A stretch of DNA of 52,879 bases from positions 1 to 52,879 of the forward strand of contig JBPCKZ010000138.1 in assembly GCA_051003795.1 (NCBI GenBank), read 5' to 3'. The notes under the pieces were generated by a model. It was not told the DNA's origin, searched no databases, and saw only the letters and a list, made by a program, of their open reading frames with translations. Made by a program: the position numbers and the translations under genes. The first letter of the stretch is position 1, and the number at the start of each line of letters is the position of its first letter. The stretch is from JALYXS01 sp051003795 (GTDB lineage: Bacteria; Acidobacteriota; Terriglobia; Bryobacterales; Bryobacteraceae). Positions 24,329 to 32,500 of this stretch are shown here, one piece after another.

Positions 24329-25071
24329 ATTGGGCTCGAAACCGCGGTGGATAGTCGCTCGAATAAATTCTTGGCGGCCTTCTGCGAGGCCGTCTTTTTC
24401 GTTAAACCTTCCGCTTGGCTAACCCAGCCGGGACCCACGCGCGCTTCCACCACGAAAGTTCTTGCATGCGCGGGACCGCGCTCGCCGATCGTCTCGTACC
24501 GGGGCAACGGGAGCTTCCGGGCGCGCGCCAACTCCTGCAATGCCGTCTTGAAGTCCGCGTGAATGGCGTCTTCCGAGGTCGGTTCCGCCGATCCGTCCCC
24601 CAACACGCAGCGATGAATCATTTCCCGCACGGGCTCGATTCCGCCGTCCAGATAAATCGCGGCGGTCAACGCCTCGAAGCAATCGACCAGCAAGGTCCGC
24701 TTCTCGCGTCCGCCGCTCATCTCTTCGCCTTTCCCCAGATGCAAATACTTGCCGAGATCCAGCTTCACGGCCACTTTGTAGAGATGCGACGCGCTCACCA
24801 GATGCGCTTTGAGCGTGGAAAGACGGCCTTCGGAGGACTCCGGGAACCTCGCGACCAGGGCATCGCAAACCAGGAATCCAATGATCGAATCGCCTAAGAA
24901 TTCGAGTTGCTCGTTGTCTCGCGGCTGCTCCCGATGCCCATTTTCGTGAACATGCGAGCTATGCGTCAGCGCGCGGCTGAGAAGTTCGCCATTCCGGAAC
25001 GCATAGCCGAGCGCAGCCTCGAGCGCCTGCGGGTCCGCTCGCATGGCGACCGCGTCAGGGCTTGATTTCAA
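24310..25071 (-). CDS. rnc: Ribonuclease III
   Basis: The 253-residue enzyme has the RNase III signature NEQLEFLGDSIIGFLV (E57 and D61 in the acidic cluster) with the second pair D130 and E133 in LLVDCFEALTAAIYLDGG, and a C-terminal double-stranded-RNA-binding domain at about residues 175-240 (DFKTALQELARARKLPLPRY, then GLTKKTASQKAAKNL). It cleaves double-stranded RNA in rRNA processing and mRNA decay. The ATG at 25071 overlaps the upstream TPR gene by 17 bases; a second ATG at 25044, just after that gene's end, is also possible. The placement behind two secreted TPR genes is unusual, as rnc often sits with era, lepB or acpP. Confidence 0.94.
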   Translation of the reverse strand: MKSSPDAVAMRADPQALEAALGYAFRNGELLSRALTHSSHVHENGHREQPRDNEQLEFLGDSIIGFLVCDALVARFPESSEGRLSTLKAHLVSASHLYKVAVKLDLGKYLHLGKGEEMSGGREKRTLLVDCFEALTAAIYLDGGIEPVREMIHRCVLGDGSAEPTSEDAIHADFKTALQELARARKLPLPRYETIGERGPAHARTFVVEARVGPGWVSQAEGLTKKTASQKAAKNLFERLSTAVSSPIQDSRS

Positions 25072-25918
25072 CTTGCGGCGGCGCTGCTTTGGTGTCGGCG
25101 GGTTTCGCGCCCTTGTCCTTGCCTTGCTTGGCTCGAACCTTTTCCGCCTGGGCGAACTGCTTCACGGCCGGCTGCGCGTCGGGCGCGGCCATAACCTTAT
25201 CCAATACCGCGATCGCCTCGTCGTACTTGCCGAGCTGGTTGTCGGCGGCCGCGAGCCTGACCATGGTCGCGGGATCGGGCGCGGTGGAGGTGTCCACCGA
25301 GGTTTGAAATTCCTTCGCGGCCACATCGTATTTCTTCCGCACCATGGCCGAGATGCCCAGCGCTTCGTGCGCCTGCGCGATATAGTCCTTCTTCGCGGCG
25401 TTCCACTGATCGTCCGGCATTTGGGGTTGCGGCTTCGGGGCGTCCTTCAACGCGTCCAGCGCGCCGTTGGCATATTTTTCCGCGCGGGTCAGCTTTTCTT
25501 CCTTATCGAGATCGTTTTCGCGCGTCTTGCTCGCGATTCCGCGCGCCAGCATCAGCATCGCGCCGTAATTTTTCGGATCGGCCTCGATCGTGCGCTCGGC
25601 ATAAACCACCATATTGGGGAAGTCGTTCTTCTGCTCATAAGACGCGGCAATGAAAAAAAGCGCGATCGGCTTGAAATCCGAATCGGCGAATTTCGTGAGC
25701 ACATTCTGGGCCTGCGCGATGCGCGTATCGGGATCTTTGGCGCCGAACATGGTTTGCAGGGCTTCGAGTTCGGCTTTCGATTTAGGCGCGGGGCCCGTTG
25801 CGGCTCCCTTCGCGGCGGGCGCTTGGGCCAACAGGGCCGGCACGGATGACAAGCCGCTCGTCAAGGCAATTGTAAATGCGATAAACGCGATAAATCCGCG
25901 CGGAATCGGTTTCTTCAT
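25055..25918 (-). CDS. Exported TPR-containing protein
   Basis: I start at ATG 25918 (MKKPIPRGFIAFIAF), because a GAGGAG lies 8 to 13 bases upstream; the frame continues five codons further to 25933. The 287-residue protein has a signal or anchor, an Ala/Pro/Lys linker, and about four TPR-like helix pairs (IALFFIAASYEQKNDFPNMV, AERTIEADPKNYGAMLMLA, AHEALGISAMVRKKYDVAA, AAADNQLGKYDEAIAVL). The end (KGAKPADTKAAPPQVEIKP) is a low-complexity tail. It lies 11 bases after the next TPR gene and overlaps rnc, so the three are cotranscribed. Probably a periplasmic scaffold; no specific partner can be named. Confidence 0.8.
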   Translation of the reverse strand: MKKPIPRGFIAFIAFTIALTSGLSSVPALLAQAPAAKGAATGPAPKSKAELEALQTMFGAKDPDTRIAQAQNVLTKFADSDFKPIALFFIAASYEQKNDFPNMVVYAERTIEADPKNYGAMLMLARGIASKTRENDLDKEEKLTRAEKYANGALDALKDAPKPQPQMPDDQWNAAKKDYIAQAHEALGISAMVRKKYDVAAKEFQTSVDTSTAPDPATMVRLAAADNQLGKYDEAIAVLDKVMAAPDAQPAVKQFAQAEKVRAKQGKDKGAKPADTKAAPPQVEIKP

Positions 25919-25929
25919 GGGGAGGCTCC

Positions 25930-27387
25930 TCATTTTTTAAATGTTTCCTGAATTCCTTTTTCCGCCGCTTTGCGCGCGCCCAGCGAGGCGCCGTTAACGG
26001 CAAGGGCGTCCTGATACCGTTTGGCCGCTTGCCCGCGATCTCCCGCAACGTCCGAGAGCCGTCCGAGGTACACGTATACCCAGGCCTTCACTTGCGCATC
26101 GGGCGAAGAATCGAGCGCTTTTTGAAAGAGCCTTTCGGCCAGTTCGCCGTCCTTCTGCAGAACCGCGATGCGGGCCAGCCCATAATATGCCCGGGCATGC
26201 TCGGAAGCGTCGCCGCGCTGTTCGAGGGACTTCAAATACAGTTGCTTGGCCGGGTCGAGATTTCTCGCGGTGTAAAGCTGCTCGGCTTGTTCGAGTGTCT
26301 TGCCGGCCGTGGTTCGCTCAACCGCCGGAGCGGTTTGCGCGGTCCCGGATTTCGCCGTTCGCACCGTGGCGGCCGCCGCGAATTTCACGTCCGCCAAGCG
26401 CTTGTTCTCCCGCCGGGAATCGATATCGCGCACCATCTCGGGAAAGAACAGGCGCATGGCAAGCGGCTGCTTTTCATAACGCGGCAGCTCTTCCGCGAAA
26501 AAGGGAGTCAGAATGTATCCCTCGGCCAGCGCTTGCGGCACCAGCGCCGGGTTTTTTGCGAGCCGGCTTTCGACGGACTTGATCAGACACTCGGTCGCCA
26601 GCAGCGGGAAATCGTTCTTATAGGAATCGTCGAGAGCCGGCGCGGGCTGCGCGAAATCGCCGAGCGCCCGCTTTTGCAGCAGATCCATGCCGTATTTGAT
26701 GCCGAGCGGATCGAGCAGGAAATGCAGGTATGCGTGGCGGATATCGTTGAGCCGCGGCTCATGCGACGGAGTCAGGACAACGTAGTAGTCGTCGCCGAAA
26801 CTTCGGGTCTGAACCTGGTTTGGCGCGGCTAGCAAATCCACATAGATCTGAAAACGCCGCCCCAGATAACCCGCGGTGGGGTTTCGCAAATAGCTATTGA
26901 CCTGCAGCACGGTTTGCGAAACGGGTTCGTGATAACGCGCGATGACTTTGTCGAACGCGGGCTGCGACTGCTCCCATAACTCTTCGATGTGAGCTTCGAC
27001 GTAGAAGCGGGAGAGCAAACCGCGGAAGTTGTCGAGCGGCAAGGCATCCGGCGGAATTTCCACCGTGCGGGTCTTGAATTCGAAATCCGGAGCGCCGCGC
27101 ACCGATAACGCGAGCGAGATGTAAGGCCCGATATCGCGCGGCCTGGCGCCGTAATAATTCTTAATTTCGGGAAGTACCGGGATGTCGAGCGCCGCCAGTC
27201 GCTTCCGGACCCGCTCGCGCAACGGATCGTTATTCGGGGAATTCAGATCCGCGTCATAACCCGCGGCGTTCAGCGCGGCAAGCACCGTGAACAGGTTTTT
27301 GTTGGCATCCAGTTGGTTCTGTTCCGCCGCCGCAGCCCGGCACACGAACAAAACCGCAAGCCACATGGCGGTGGAAACGCGGATCAA
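25930..27387 (-). CDS. Exported TPR protein with a degenerate metallopeptidase-like N-terminal domain
   Basis: The 485-residue protein has a signal peptide (MIRVSTAMWLAVLFVCRAAA) and an N-terminal domain of about 300 residues that I do not recognise as a named family. Its core reads DYYVVLTPSHEPRLNDIRHA followed by YLHFLLDPLG. The HAYLH piece has the spacing of a gluzincin HExxH motif with Glu replaced by Ala, and the surrounding strand-helix order fits such a fold, so it may be an inactive peptidase-like domain. Three TPR units lie at residues 365-470 (AEQLYTARNLDPAKQLYLKS, AYYGLARIAVLQKDGELAER). The neighbours are a second TPR gene and rnc. Confidence 0.68.
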   Translation of the reverse strand: MIRVSTAMWLAVLFVCRAAAAEQNQLDANKNLFTVLAALNAAGYDADLNSPNNDPLRERVRKRLAALDIPVLPEIKNYYGARPRDIGPYISLALSVRGAPDFEFKTRTVEIPPDALPLDNFRGLLSRFYVEAHIEELWEQSQPAFDKVIARYHEPVSQTVLQVNSYLRNPTAGYLGRRFQIYVDLLAAPNQVQTRSFGDDYYVVLTPSHEPRLNDIRHAYLHFLLDPLGIKYGMDLLQKRALGDFAQPAPALDDSYKNDFPLLATECLIKSVESRLAKNPALVPQALAEGYILTPFFAEELPRYEKQPLAMRLFFPEMVRDIDSRRENKRLADVKFAAAATVRTAKSGTAQTAPAVERTTAGKTLEQAEQLYTARNLDPAKQLYLKSLEQRGDASEHARAYYGLARIAVLQKDGELAERLFQKALDSSPDAQVKAWVYVYLGRLSDVAGDRGQAAKRYQDALAVNGASLGARKAAEKGIQETFKK

Positions 27388-27434
27388 GCGTTTTCAGTTT
27401 AACATCCTGCTCTATACTGGCCGAGGAGGTTTGG

Positions 27435-27788
27435 ATGAGCGGCGCCGCCGACGACAAGCGTATCGATTATCTCGAGTTTCCCGCCACGGACATCGGGATC
27501 GCGAAAAAATTTTACAGCGAAGTTTTTGGCTGGAAATTCGAAGACTACGGACCTGCCTACACCAGCTTTCACGACGGGCGGCTGGCGGGGGGATTCACGA
27601 CCGCGAAACCGGTGGCGAGCGGCGGTCCGCTAGTCGTGATCTACGCGACGGATCTGGCGGCGATGGAACGGAAGGTCGTGGACGCGGGCGGCGCGATCGT
27701 GAAGAGCGCTTTCGAATTTCCGGGAGGCCGCCGCTTCCACTTCGCCGACCCGAGCGGGAACGAACTAGCGGTCTGGTCCGATGCATGA
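27435..27788 (+). CDS. VOC-superfamily (glyoxalase/bleomycin-resistance-like) protein
   Basis: The 117-residue protein has the typical VOC repeats beta-alpha-beta-beta-beta: YLEFPATDIGIAKKFYSEVF then GWKFEDYG, and later GGRRFHFADPSGNELAVWS. Metal or substrate residues at the usual places include the terminal Glu in GNELAVW. Family members include glyoxalase I, fosfomycin resistance proteins and dioxygenases; the exact substrate cannot be read here. The last codons overlap the ATG of glgA (27785-27788), so translation of the two is coupled, an unexpected pairing. A divergent promoter region (47 bp) separates it from the TPR operon. Confidence 0.85.
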   Translation: MSGAADDKRIDYLEFPATDIGIAKKFYSEVFGWKFEDYGPAYTSFHDGRLAGGFTTAKPVASGGPLVVIYATDLAAMERKVVDAGGAIVKSAFEFPGGRRFHFADPSGNELAVWSDA

Positions 27789-29209
27789 GCCGGATACTGA
27801 TGGTCTCTTCCGAGGCCGCGCCCTACGCCAAAACCGGCGGCCTCGCCGATGTCGTTGGCGCGCTCCCCGCCGCTCTAACGCGGTTTGGCCACGAAGTTAC
27901 AGTGTTGATCCCGCGCTACGCCGCGGTCCAAAGCACGCCGTCGCGCCGCGTCTGGGACGCGCTCCCGATCTGGATCGACGGCATCGCCTATCCCACCTCC
28001 CTTTTCGCGCCCGAGGACGGCGGCCCCGTGCTCTTCCTCGACTGCCCGCCGCTCTATAGCCGCCCGGGACTTTACGGCGATCCGGCCGGCGATTATCCCG
28101 ATAACGCCATCCGGTTTGCCGTCTTGTGCCGGGCCGCGCTCGAAGTGGCGCGCCACGTCTTCCGGCCCAACCTGATCCACTGCCACGATTGGCAAACCGG
28201 CCTCATTCCCGCCTACCTCAAAACCACGTTTGCGAACGACCCAACGTTCTTCGGTATCCGTACGCTGTTCACCATCCACAATCTCGGCTATCAAGGAATC
28301 TTCGCGCGCGCGGCGCTCGCCCAAATCGGATTGAGCGCGGACCTCTTCCGTCCCGACCGCATCGAATTCTGGGGAGACATCGGTTTTCTAAAAGCCGGCT
28401 TGGTATATAGCGACGCGATTAGCACCGTGAGCCCTCGCTACGCCGAAGAAATTCAGACGCCCGAATACGGCCACGGCCTGGACGACCTGTTGCGGGAGCG
28501 GCGCGCCGACCTGACCGGCATTTTGAATGGCGTGGATTACCGACATTGGAATCCCGAGACCGACCATTTCCTCCCCGCGAATTATTCGGCCAAAAAACTG
28601 GACGGAAAAAAGGTCTGCAAGCGGGAATTGCTGCGGGAGTTCGGTTTGCCGCCGGCCGCGATCGAACGGCCATTGGTTGGAATCGTGTCCCGATTGACCG
28701 GACAGAAGGGCGCCGACCTGATAGCGGGCATCGCCGGCCCTCTCTTTGAAGAAGACGTCTCGCTGGTGGTTCTGGGCAGCGGAGAGGCGCGATATGAATC
28801 GCTTTTCCGCCGGATCGCGCAAGCGCATCCCGATCGCGTGGGAGTGTTTCTAGGCTACAACGACGGGCTGGCGCACCGGATCGAGGCGGGTTCCGACATG
28901 TTCCTCATGCCCAGCCGCTATGAGCCGTGCGGCTTGAACCAAATCTATAGCTTGCGGTATGGGACCGTACCGATCGTGCGTGCCACGGGTGGCCTGGATG
29001 ATACCATCGAGGAGGGTACGGGATTCAAGTTCCGCGAATACTCCGGCGAGGCGCTGCTCGGAGCGATTCGCGCGGCCTGCCGGGCTTTCCGGAAGCGGGG
29101 GAGTTGGACCGAAACAATGCGGCGCGGAATGGCGAAAGATTTCTCCTGGGACGCGTCGGCGCGGCAATATTCCGGCTTGTACGCCAGGCTGCTGAATCCT
29201 GGCCTGTAA
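27785..29209 (+). CDS. glgA: Glycogen synthase (ADP-glucose-dependent, GT5)
   Basis: The 474-residue enzyme starts at ATG 27785 with MSRILMVSSEAAPYAKTGGL, carrying the ADP-glucose-binding K-T-G-G (residues 16-19). Other GT5 landmarks follow: IHCHDWQTGLIP, TIHNLGYQGIF, GILNGVDYRHWNP, GIVSRLTGQKGADLI and the C-terminal SRYEPCGLNQIYSLRYGTVP with the catalytic E near 380. It extends alpha-1,4-glucan chains from ADP-glucose. The frame is open upstream to 27287, but that part has no family similarity and would read through the VOC gene. No other glg genes lie in the window. Confidence 0.95.
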   Translation: MSRILMVSSEAAPYAKTGGLADVVGALPAALTRFGHEVTVLIPRYAAVQSTPSRRVWDALPIWIDGIAYPTSLFAPEDGGPVLFLDCPPLYSRPGLYGDPAGDYPDNAIRFAVLCRAALEVARHVFRPNLIHCHDWQTGLIPAYLKTTFANDPTFFGIRTLFTIHNLGYQGIFARAALAQIGLSADLFRPDRIEFWGDIGFLKAGLVYSDAISTVSPRYAEEIQTPEYGHGLDDLLRERRADLTGILNGVDYRHWNPETDHFLPANYSAKKLDGKKVCKRELLREFGLPPAAIERPLVGIVSRLTGQKGADLIAGIAGPLFEEDVSLVVLGSGEARYESLFRRIAQAHPDRVGVFLGYNDGLAHRIEAGSDMFLMPSRYEPCGLNQIYSLRYGTVPIVRATGGLDDTIEEGTGFKFREYSGEALLGAIRAACRAFRKRGSWTETMRRGMAKDFSWDASARQYSGLYARLLNPGL

Positions 29210-29238
29210 AAAAATATCTAAACAACTTGGAGATGAAA

Positions 29239-29568
29239 ATGGCAGGTCACAACACGTTAACTTTCACCGACTCGGCTTTCGATACCGAGGTTTTGAACTC
29301 GAATGTTCCGGTTCTGGTCGATTTCTGGGCTGAATGGTGCGGGCCTTGCCGGCAAATGACGCCGACCATCGACACCCTCGCCACCGAGTACGATGGCAAA
29401 GCCAAGATCGGCAAATTGAATGTCGATGAGAACGGCCAAACCGCGATGCGGTACAACGTTCGCGGCATTCCCACGTTGTTGCTTTTCAAGGGCGGCAAAA
29501 TCGTCGAGCAAAAAGTCGGCGCGGTAGGGAAATCGGAAGTTCAGAAGATGTTGGACGCCCACGTTTAA
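29239..29568 (+). CDS. trxA: Thioredoxin
   Basis: The 109-residue protein carries the redox site W33-C-G-P-C37 and the cis-proline in RGIPTLLLFKGGK. It is full-length for TrxA and has no signal peptide, so it is cytosolic and reduces disulfides of enzymes such as ribonucleotide reductase and PAPS reductase. I start at ATG 29239 because TTGGAG lies about five bases upstream; the ATG at 29233 overlaps the ribosome-binding site region. The gene follows glgA after 29 bases and is followed by a strong hairpin. Confidence 0.95.
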   Translation: MAGHNTLTFTDSAFDTEVLNSNVPVLVDFWAEWCGPCRQMTPTIDTLATEYDGKAKIGKLNVDENGQTAMRYNVRGIPTLLLFKGGKIVEQKVGAVGKSEVQKMLDAHV

Positions 29569-29587
29569 CGCAACGGAAATCATTTTC

Positions 29588-29615
29588 GTGTCCGCTTCCG
29601 CGGGGAAGCGGACAC
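29588..29615. terminator. Bidirectional hairpin between trxA and a convergent phosphoesterase gene
   Basis: The arms gtgtccgcttcc (29588-29599) and ggaagcggacac (29604-29615) form a perfect 12-bp stem with a gcgg loop. It is 20 bases after the trxA stop and 14 bases before the stop of the minus-strand gene. CATTTT precedes it on the plus strand, equal to AAAATG on the other, so it is not a strong T-run terminator. Confidence 0.65.
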
Positions 29616-29629
29616 AGGCGACCGGAGCC

Positions 29630-31147
29630 TTACTGCGGCTGACCGCTTGCCGGATCGAGAAGAAGCTTCTCGGCGTGAATGTACCCGTTGCGGAAATCGA
29701 ACATGTTCATCAGCGAGCCGGCCAGAGCATCGAAGGATTGGTCGCCGATGCGGCCGAGATTCCAATTGTCCTCCACGAAGCGAAGAATGGACGATTGATC
29801 CGTTACCGTGTGCTCGACGAAATTGACTTTCGCCCAATGCGAGACCAGGAGAAACGGCACGCGCGGGCCATATCCGCAGCGGCCTTGGTAAGCGCCGGCC
29901 GCCGGCGTTCCACAGTTGCCGGCGCCATTCAGGGCATCGGCCGGCGTTGACGACTTGCTGACGATCGGCGGCATGACATGGTCGTACCAGCCGTCGGAAT
30001 CGTCATACGTGAGCATAATCGCGGTATCTTCCCAGATACTGGAGTTCTGCAGGGCATTCATCACGTTGACCACGAAGGTTTGCTCATCCAAAGGCGAGGA
30101 GTAACCCGCGTGTCCATCCTGGTATCCCGCGGCTTTCACGAAAGTAACTGCCGGAAGATTGCCGGCATTCAACGCGTTGTAGAAATCCTTCAGATCGTAT
30201 TGATGGTTCGCCTGATCGGTCTTTCCAATCATCGCCACCGAAGTGGGCGCAAGATGGTGCGGGTTGGAGGTGGATTTGTAGTATTGGAAAGGCTCGTGAT
30301 GGGGAATGTAGTCGAGCTTTAAATCTCCAGCGACGTCGGCGTGTTGAGCGGTGCAAGCCGCCGTGCCATCGGCACCGCGGGAATCGGCGGCAAAGCCGCC
30401 CTGAAACCAGCCCCAGGCGATTCCTTTCGCGTTCAACATATCGCCCACGTTCTTTCCCGAAAGCGAGGCCGTGCTATTGGCGGCCGGAACGCAGTCGTCA
30501 TACGCCGGGCGAATATCGTCGACGATCGTTCCGCTGACGACTTGCTGGTTGGCCGTGCCCGTGTCGCGTACCACCGTGGTTCCGTGTGTTTGACCTGAAA
30601 TCAGGTTTACCGCTCCCGGAGTGGAAGGGCCGAAGGTTGTGTTGTAGAAGTTGTCGCTCATCGCGAAGTTCTGCGCGTAGTTCCATAGAGCGGTGACGGT
30701 GTTGCCGTCGTAATAACCCATCACGATCTTCGAGCCAAGACCAAGATCGCACGGCCCGAAAACGCCGACCATCTCGGGGAACATGTCCATCAGGCCGTGA
30801 TTGAAGGCTTTTTGCTCGTCCGTGTAGCCGTGATCCTGATCGCACGTCACTGGTTGGGAACGGTCCAGGCGAAAGGGCGCGCCGGAGTTCGGGTTATTGT
30901 TCATCAGACCGCCACTCAGGCCGTTTACGGCGGGCGTTTGAAACAATAAATCTTGACGGGAGCTAAACACTGGGCTGCCATCGGGGTTCGTGGCGTTCGG
31001 ATACGTGGCGAAGTAGTGATCGAACGACACGTTTTCCTGAAAGATCACGACCAGATGTTTTATCGGCGTGGCGGGCGTTTGCGCGGTCAGTATACTCGCT
31101 CCGGCCGCGATCAGCGTGCTTAATACCCGTTTGGGACTCGTCTTCAT
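29630..31147 (-). CDS. Exported phosphoesterase family protein (phospholipase C / acid phosphatase type)
   Basis: The 505-residue protein has a signal peptide (MKTSPKRVLSTLIAAGASIL) and the PF04185 fold seen in bacterial phospholipase C and acid phosphatase AcpA. Motifs include HLVVIFQENVSFDHYFATYP with metal-ligand Glu-Asn, FGPSTPGAVNLISGQTHG in the middle, and ITYDDSDGWYDHVMPP-like residues near 415 (MLTYDDSDGWYDHVMPP) with the metal-binding Asp and His. It should hydrolyse phosphate esters outside the cytoplasm, scavenging phosphorus. An inverted repeat 34 bases upstream of the start may be its operator. No other phosphate gene is next to it. Confidence 0.87.
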   Translation of the reverse strand: MKTSPKRVLSTLIAAGASILTAQTPATPIKHLVVIFQENVSFDHYFATYPNATNPDGSPVFSSRQDLLFQTPAVNGLSGGLMNNNPNSGAPFRLDRSQPVTCDQDHGYTDEQKAFNHGLMDMFPEMVGVFGPCDLGLGSKIVMGYYDGNTVTALWNYAQNFAMSDNFYNTTFGPSTPGAVNLISGQTHGTTVVRDTGTANQQVVSGTIVDDIRPAYDDCVPAANSTASLSGKNVGDMLNAKGIAWGWFQGGFAADSRGADGTAACTAQHADVAGDLKLDYIPHHEPFQYYKSTSNPHHLAPTSVAMIGKTDQANHQYDLKDFYNALNAGNLPAVTFVKAAGYQDGHAGYSSPLDEQTFVVNVMNALQNSSIWEDTAIMLTYDDSDGWYDHVMPPIVSKSSTPADALNGAGNCGTPAAGAYQGRCGYGPRVPFLLVSHWAKVNFVEHTVTDQSSILRFVEDNWNLGRIGDQSFDALAGSLMNMFDFRNGYIHAEKLLLDPASGQPQ

Positions 31148-31180
31148 GGTTTGCCTCTTGTCATAAAAAGTGGAGATTCC

Positions 31181-31213
31181 AGTTGGTCTGCTCCTTCGAT
31201 ATTCAGACCAACT
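31181..31213. promoter_or_regulatory. 10-bp inverted repeat upstream of the phosphoesterase gene
   Basis: The arms agttggtctg (31181-31190) and cagaccaact (31204-31213) are exact complements with a 13-base spacer. The site lies 34 bases before the start of the minus-strand phosphoesterase gene, a normal operator position. It does not resemble a PhoB box (CTGTCAT repeats). Confidence 0.45.
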
Positions 31214-31339
31214 CTGTTGTTGGACTGGGATCCGGGGTTCAGGCTTCGATCTTACGAAACCAAGGGTTTCAGGGCCATGACGGTTCTGTAACGCTGGAGT
31301 GAAATATTGGACGATTCGGAGGCCAAGCGCGCACTATGA

Positions 31340-31567
31340 GTACGCGGGGAAGATCATTTGGGGATTACCGTGCTGGCCGCGAGCGATATGCACGCTCACA
31401 ATACATTCGACCATCCCAGCGAGGTACACCCCATCGACCTCAAAGTTGAGATGAGTGGCGATGTGCTGAACGTCAATATCCCGGCGGCTTCAGTAACTCA
31501 CGCGCTTGGTATTCGACTCCATGCCCGTCCACAGCGCGCATCGCATGGGTTTTCGATTGCGGAATAA
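31340..31567 (+). pseudogene. C-terminal remnant of a GH51 alpha-L-arabinofuranosidase gene
   Basis: This frame, open from 31340 to the stop at 31567, encodes VLAASDMHAHNTFDHPSEVH followed by LKVEMSGDVLNVNIPAASVT and HALGIRL. These lines match the last beta-domain of GH51 arabinofuranosidases (A-H-N-T-F-x-x-P, then xIPAxSVTxLxIRL). No catalytic domain lies upstream: it is preceded by a stop and by an unrelated intergenic stretch. The rest of the 450-bp gap (31148-31600) holds only the inverted repeat and no other gene I can see. So it is a decayed leftover of a larger gene. It could be scored as a 69-residue protein, but I would not call it functional. Confidence 0.7.
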
Positions 31568-31600
31568 CCGGTGCCGGTGAATTGAGTTTAAAATATCGAA

Positions 31601-32419
31601 ATGCGCGTATTCTTCGCTTCCGCTCTGGCTTTTTGCGCGGTTCTCGGCGGCATATCCGCGGAAACCGCGAACGTTCTTCAACTACCCATGCGGACGCGCG
31701 TGGAGGCCTTTCGCGGGAGTGGCGAGTGGGTCCCGGTCGATATTACGCGGAGCTTTCCGGTCCCGGAAACGGCGATTCTGATCTGCGATATGTGGGACAA
31801 GCATTGGTGCGCCGGGGCGAGCCATCGCGTGGACGCGCTAGCGAAAAAGATGGCTCCCGTCATCGATCTCGCGCGATCGCATCGCGTGCAGATCGTCCAT
31901 GCGCCCTCGGAGGTGACGGAATTTTACAAGAATACGCCGCAACGCGCCAGCATCGCGCGGATCGCGAAAGCGGAGCTTCCGCCCAGCCTTGGGCTAACCG
32001 ACCCGGCGCTGCCGATCGACGATTCGCGCGGCGGTTGCGATACGGGCGGCGCTTTTTTCAAAGCCTGGACGCGCGAGAACCCAACGCTGCGCATTACGGG
32101 AGACGATGTCGTTTCGGATAACGGCGCGGAAGTCTACAGCTTCCTGCGGCAAAAGGGAATTCGCAATCTGCTTGTGATGGGCGTGCATACCAACATGTGC
32201 GTTCTGAACCGGTCGTTCGCGATCCGGCAGATGACCAATTGGGGCATTCACTGCGTTCTGGTTCGCGACCTGACGGATACGATGTACGATCCCAAGGACC
32301 GGCCCTTCGTTAGCCACGACCAAGGCACCGAGTTGGTGGTGGAACATATCGAGAAGTATTGGGGGCCGTCGATGCTTAGCGCGGACCTTGAGAAGGCGTT
32401 GGCAGTGAAGCATTTTTAA
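31601..32419 (+). CDS. Exported isochorismatase-like cysteine hydrolase
   Basis: The 272-residue protein has a signal peptide (MRVFFASALAFCAVLGGISA) followed by the isochorismatase alpha/beta fold. Catalytic Asp is in TAILICDMWDKHWC, a conserved Lys region precedes LGVHTN-type strand, and the nucleophile is Cys in VMGVHTNMCVLNRSFAIRQM. Cysteine hydrolases of this family cleave amides or vinyl ethers; nicotinamidase and N-carbamoylsarcosine amidase are relatives. Export is unusual for the family but typical of acidobacterial members as I recall. It follows a GH51 remnant and precedes a cytochrome c gene, with no pathway link visible. Confidence 0.85.
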   Translation: MRVFFASALAFCAVLGGISAETANVLQLPMRTRVEAFRGSGEWVPVDITRSFPVPETAILICDMWDKHWCAGASHRVDALAKKMAPVIDLARSHRVQIVHAPSEVTEFYKNTPQRASIARIAKAELPPSLGLTDPALPIDDSRGGCDTGGAFFKAWTRENPTLRITGDDVVSDNGAEVYSFLRQKGIRNLLVMGVHTNMCVLNRSFAIRQMTNWGIHCVLVRDLTDTMYDPKDRPFVSHDQGTELVVEHIEKYWGPSMLSADLEKALAVKHF

Positions 32420-32500
32420 TTGCCTATTCAGCACGGGCCGCACCGGATGATTGTAGACTGGTGCTAGTTTGTTACAAAAAGCTTTCTTTAAGGAGACGCG

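Noticed and set aside
27287..27784. Long N-terminal extension of glycogen synthase
   Set aside because: It reads through the VOC gene in another frame; KTGG sits at the normal distance from ATG 27785.
29580..29837. Minus-strand 85-residue frame overlapping the hairpin and phosphoesterase end
   Set aside because: It is low in motif content and overlaps a real gene on the same strand in another frame.
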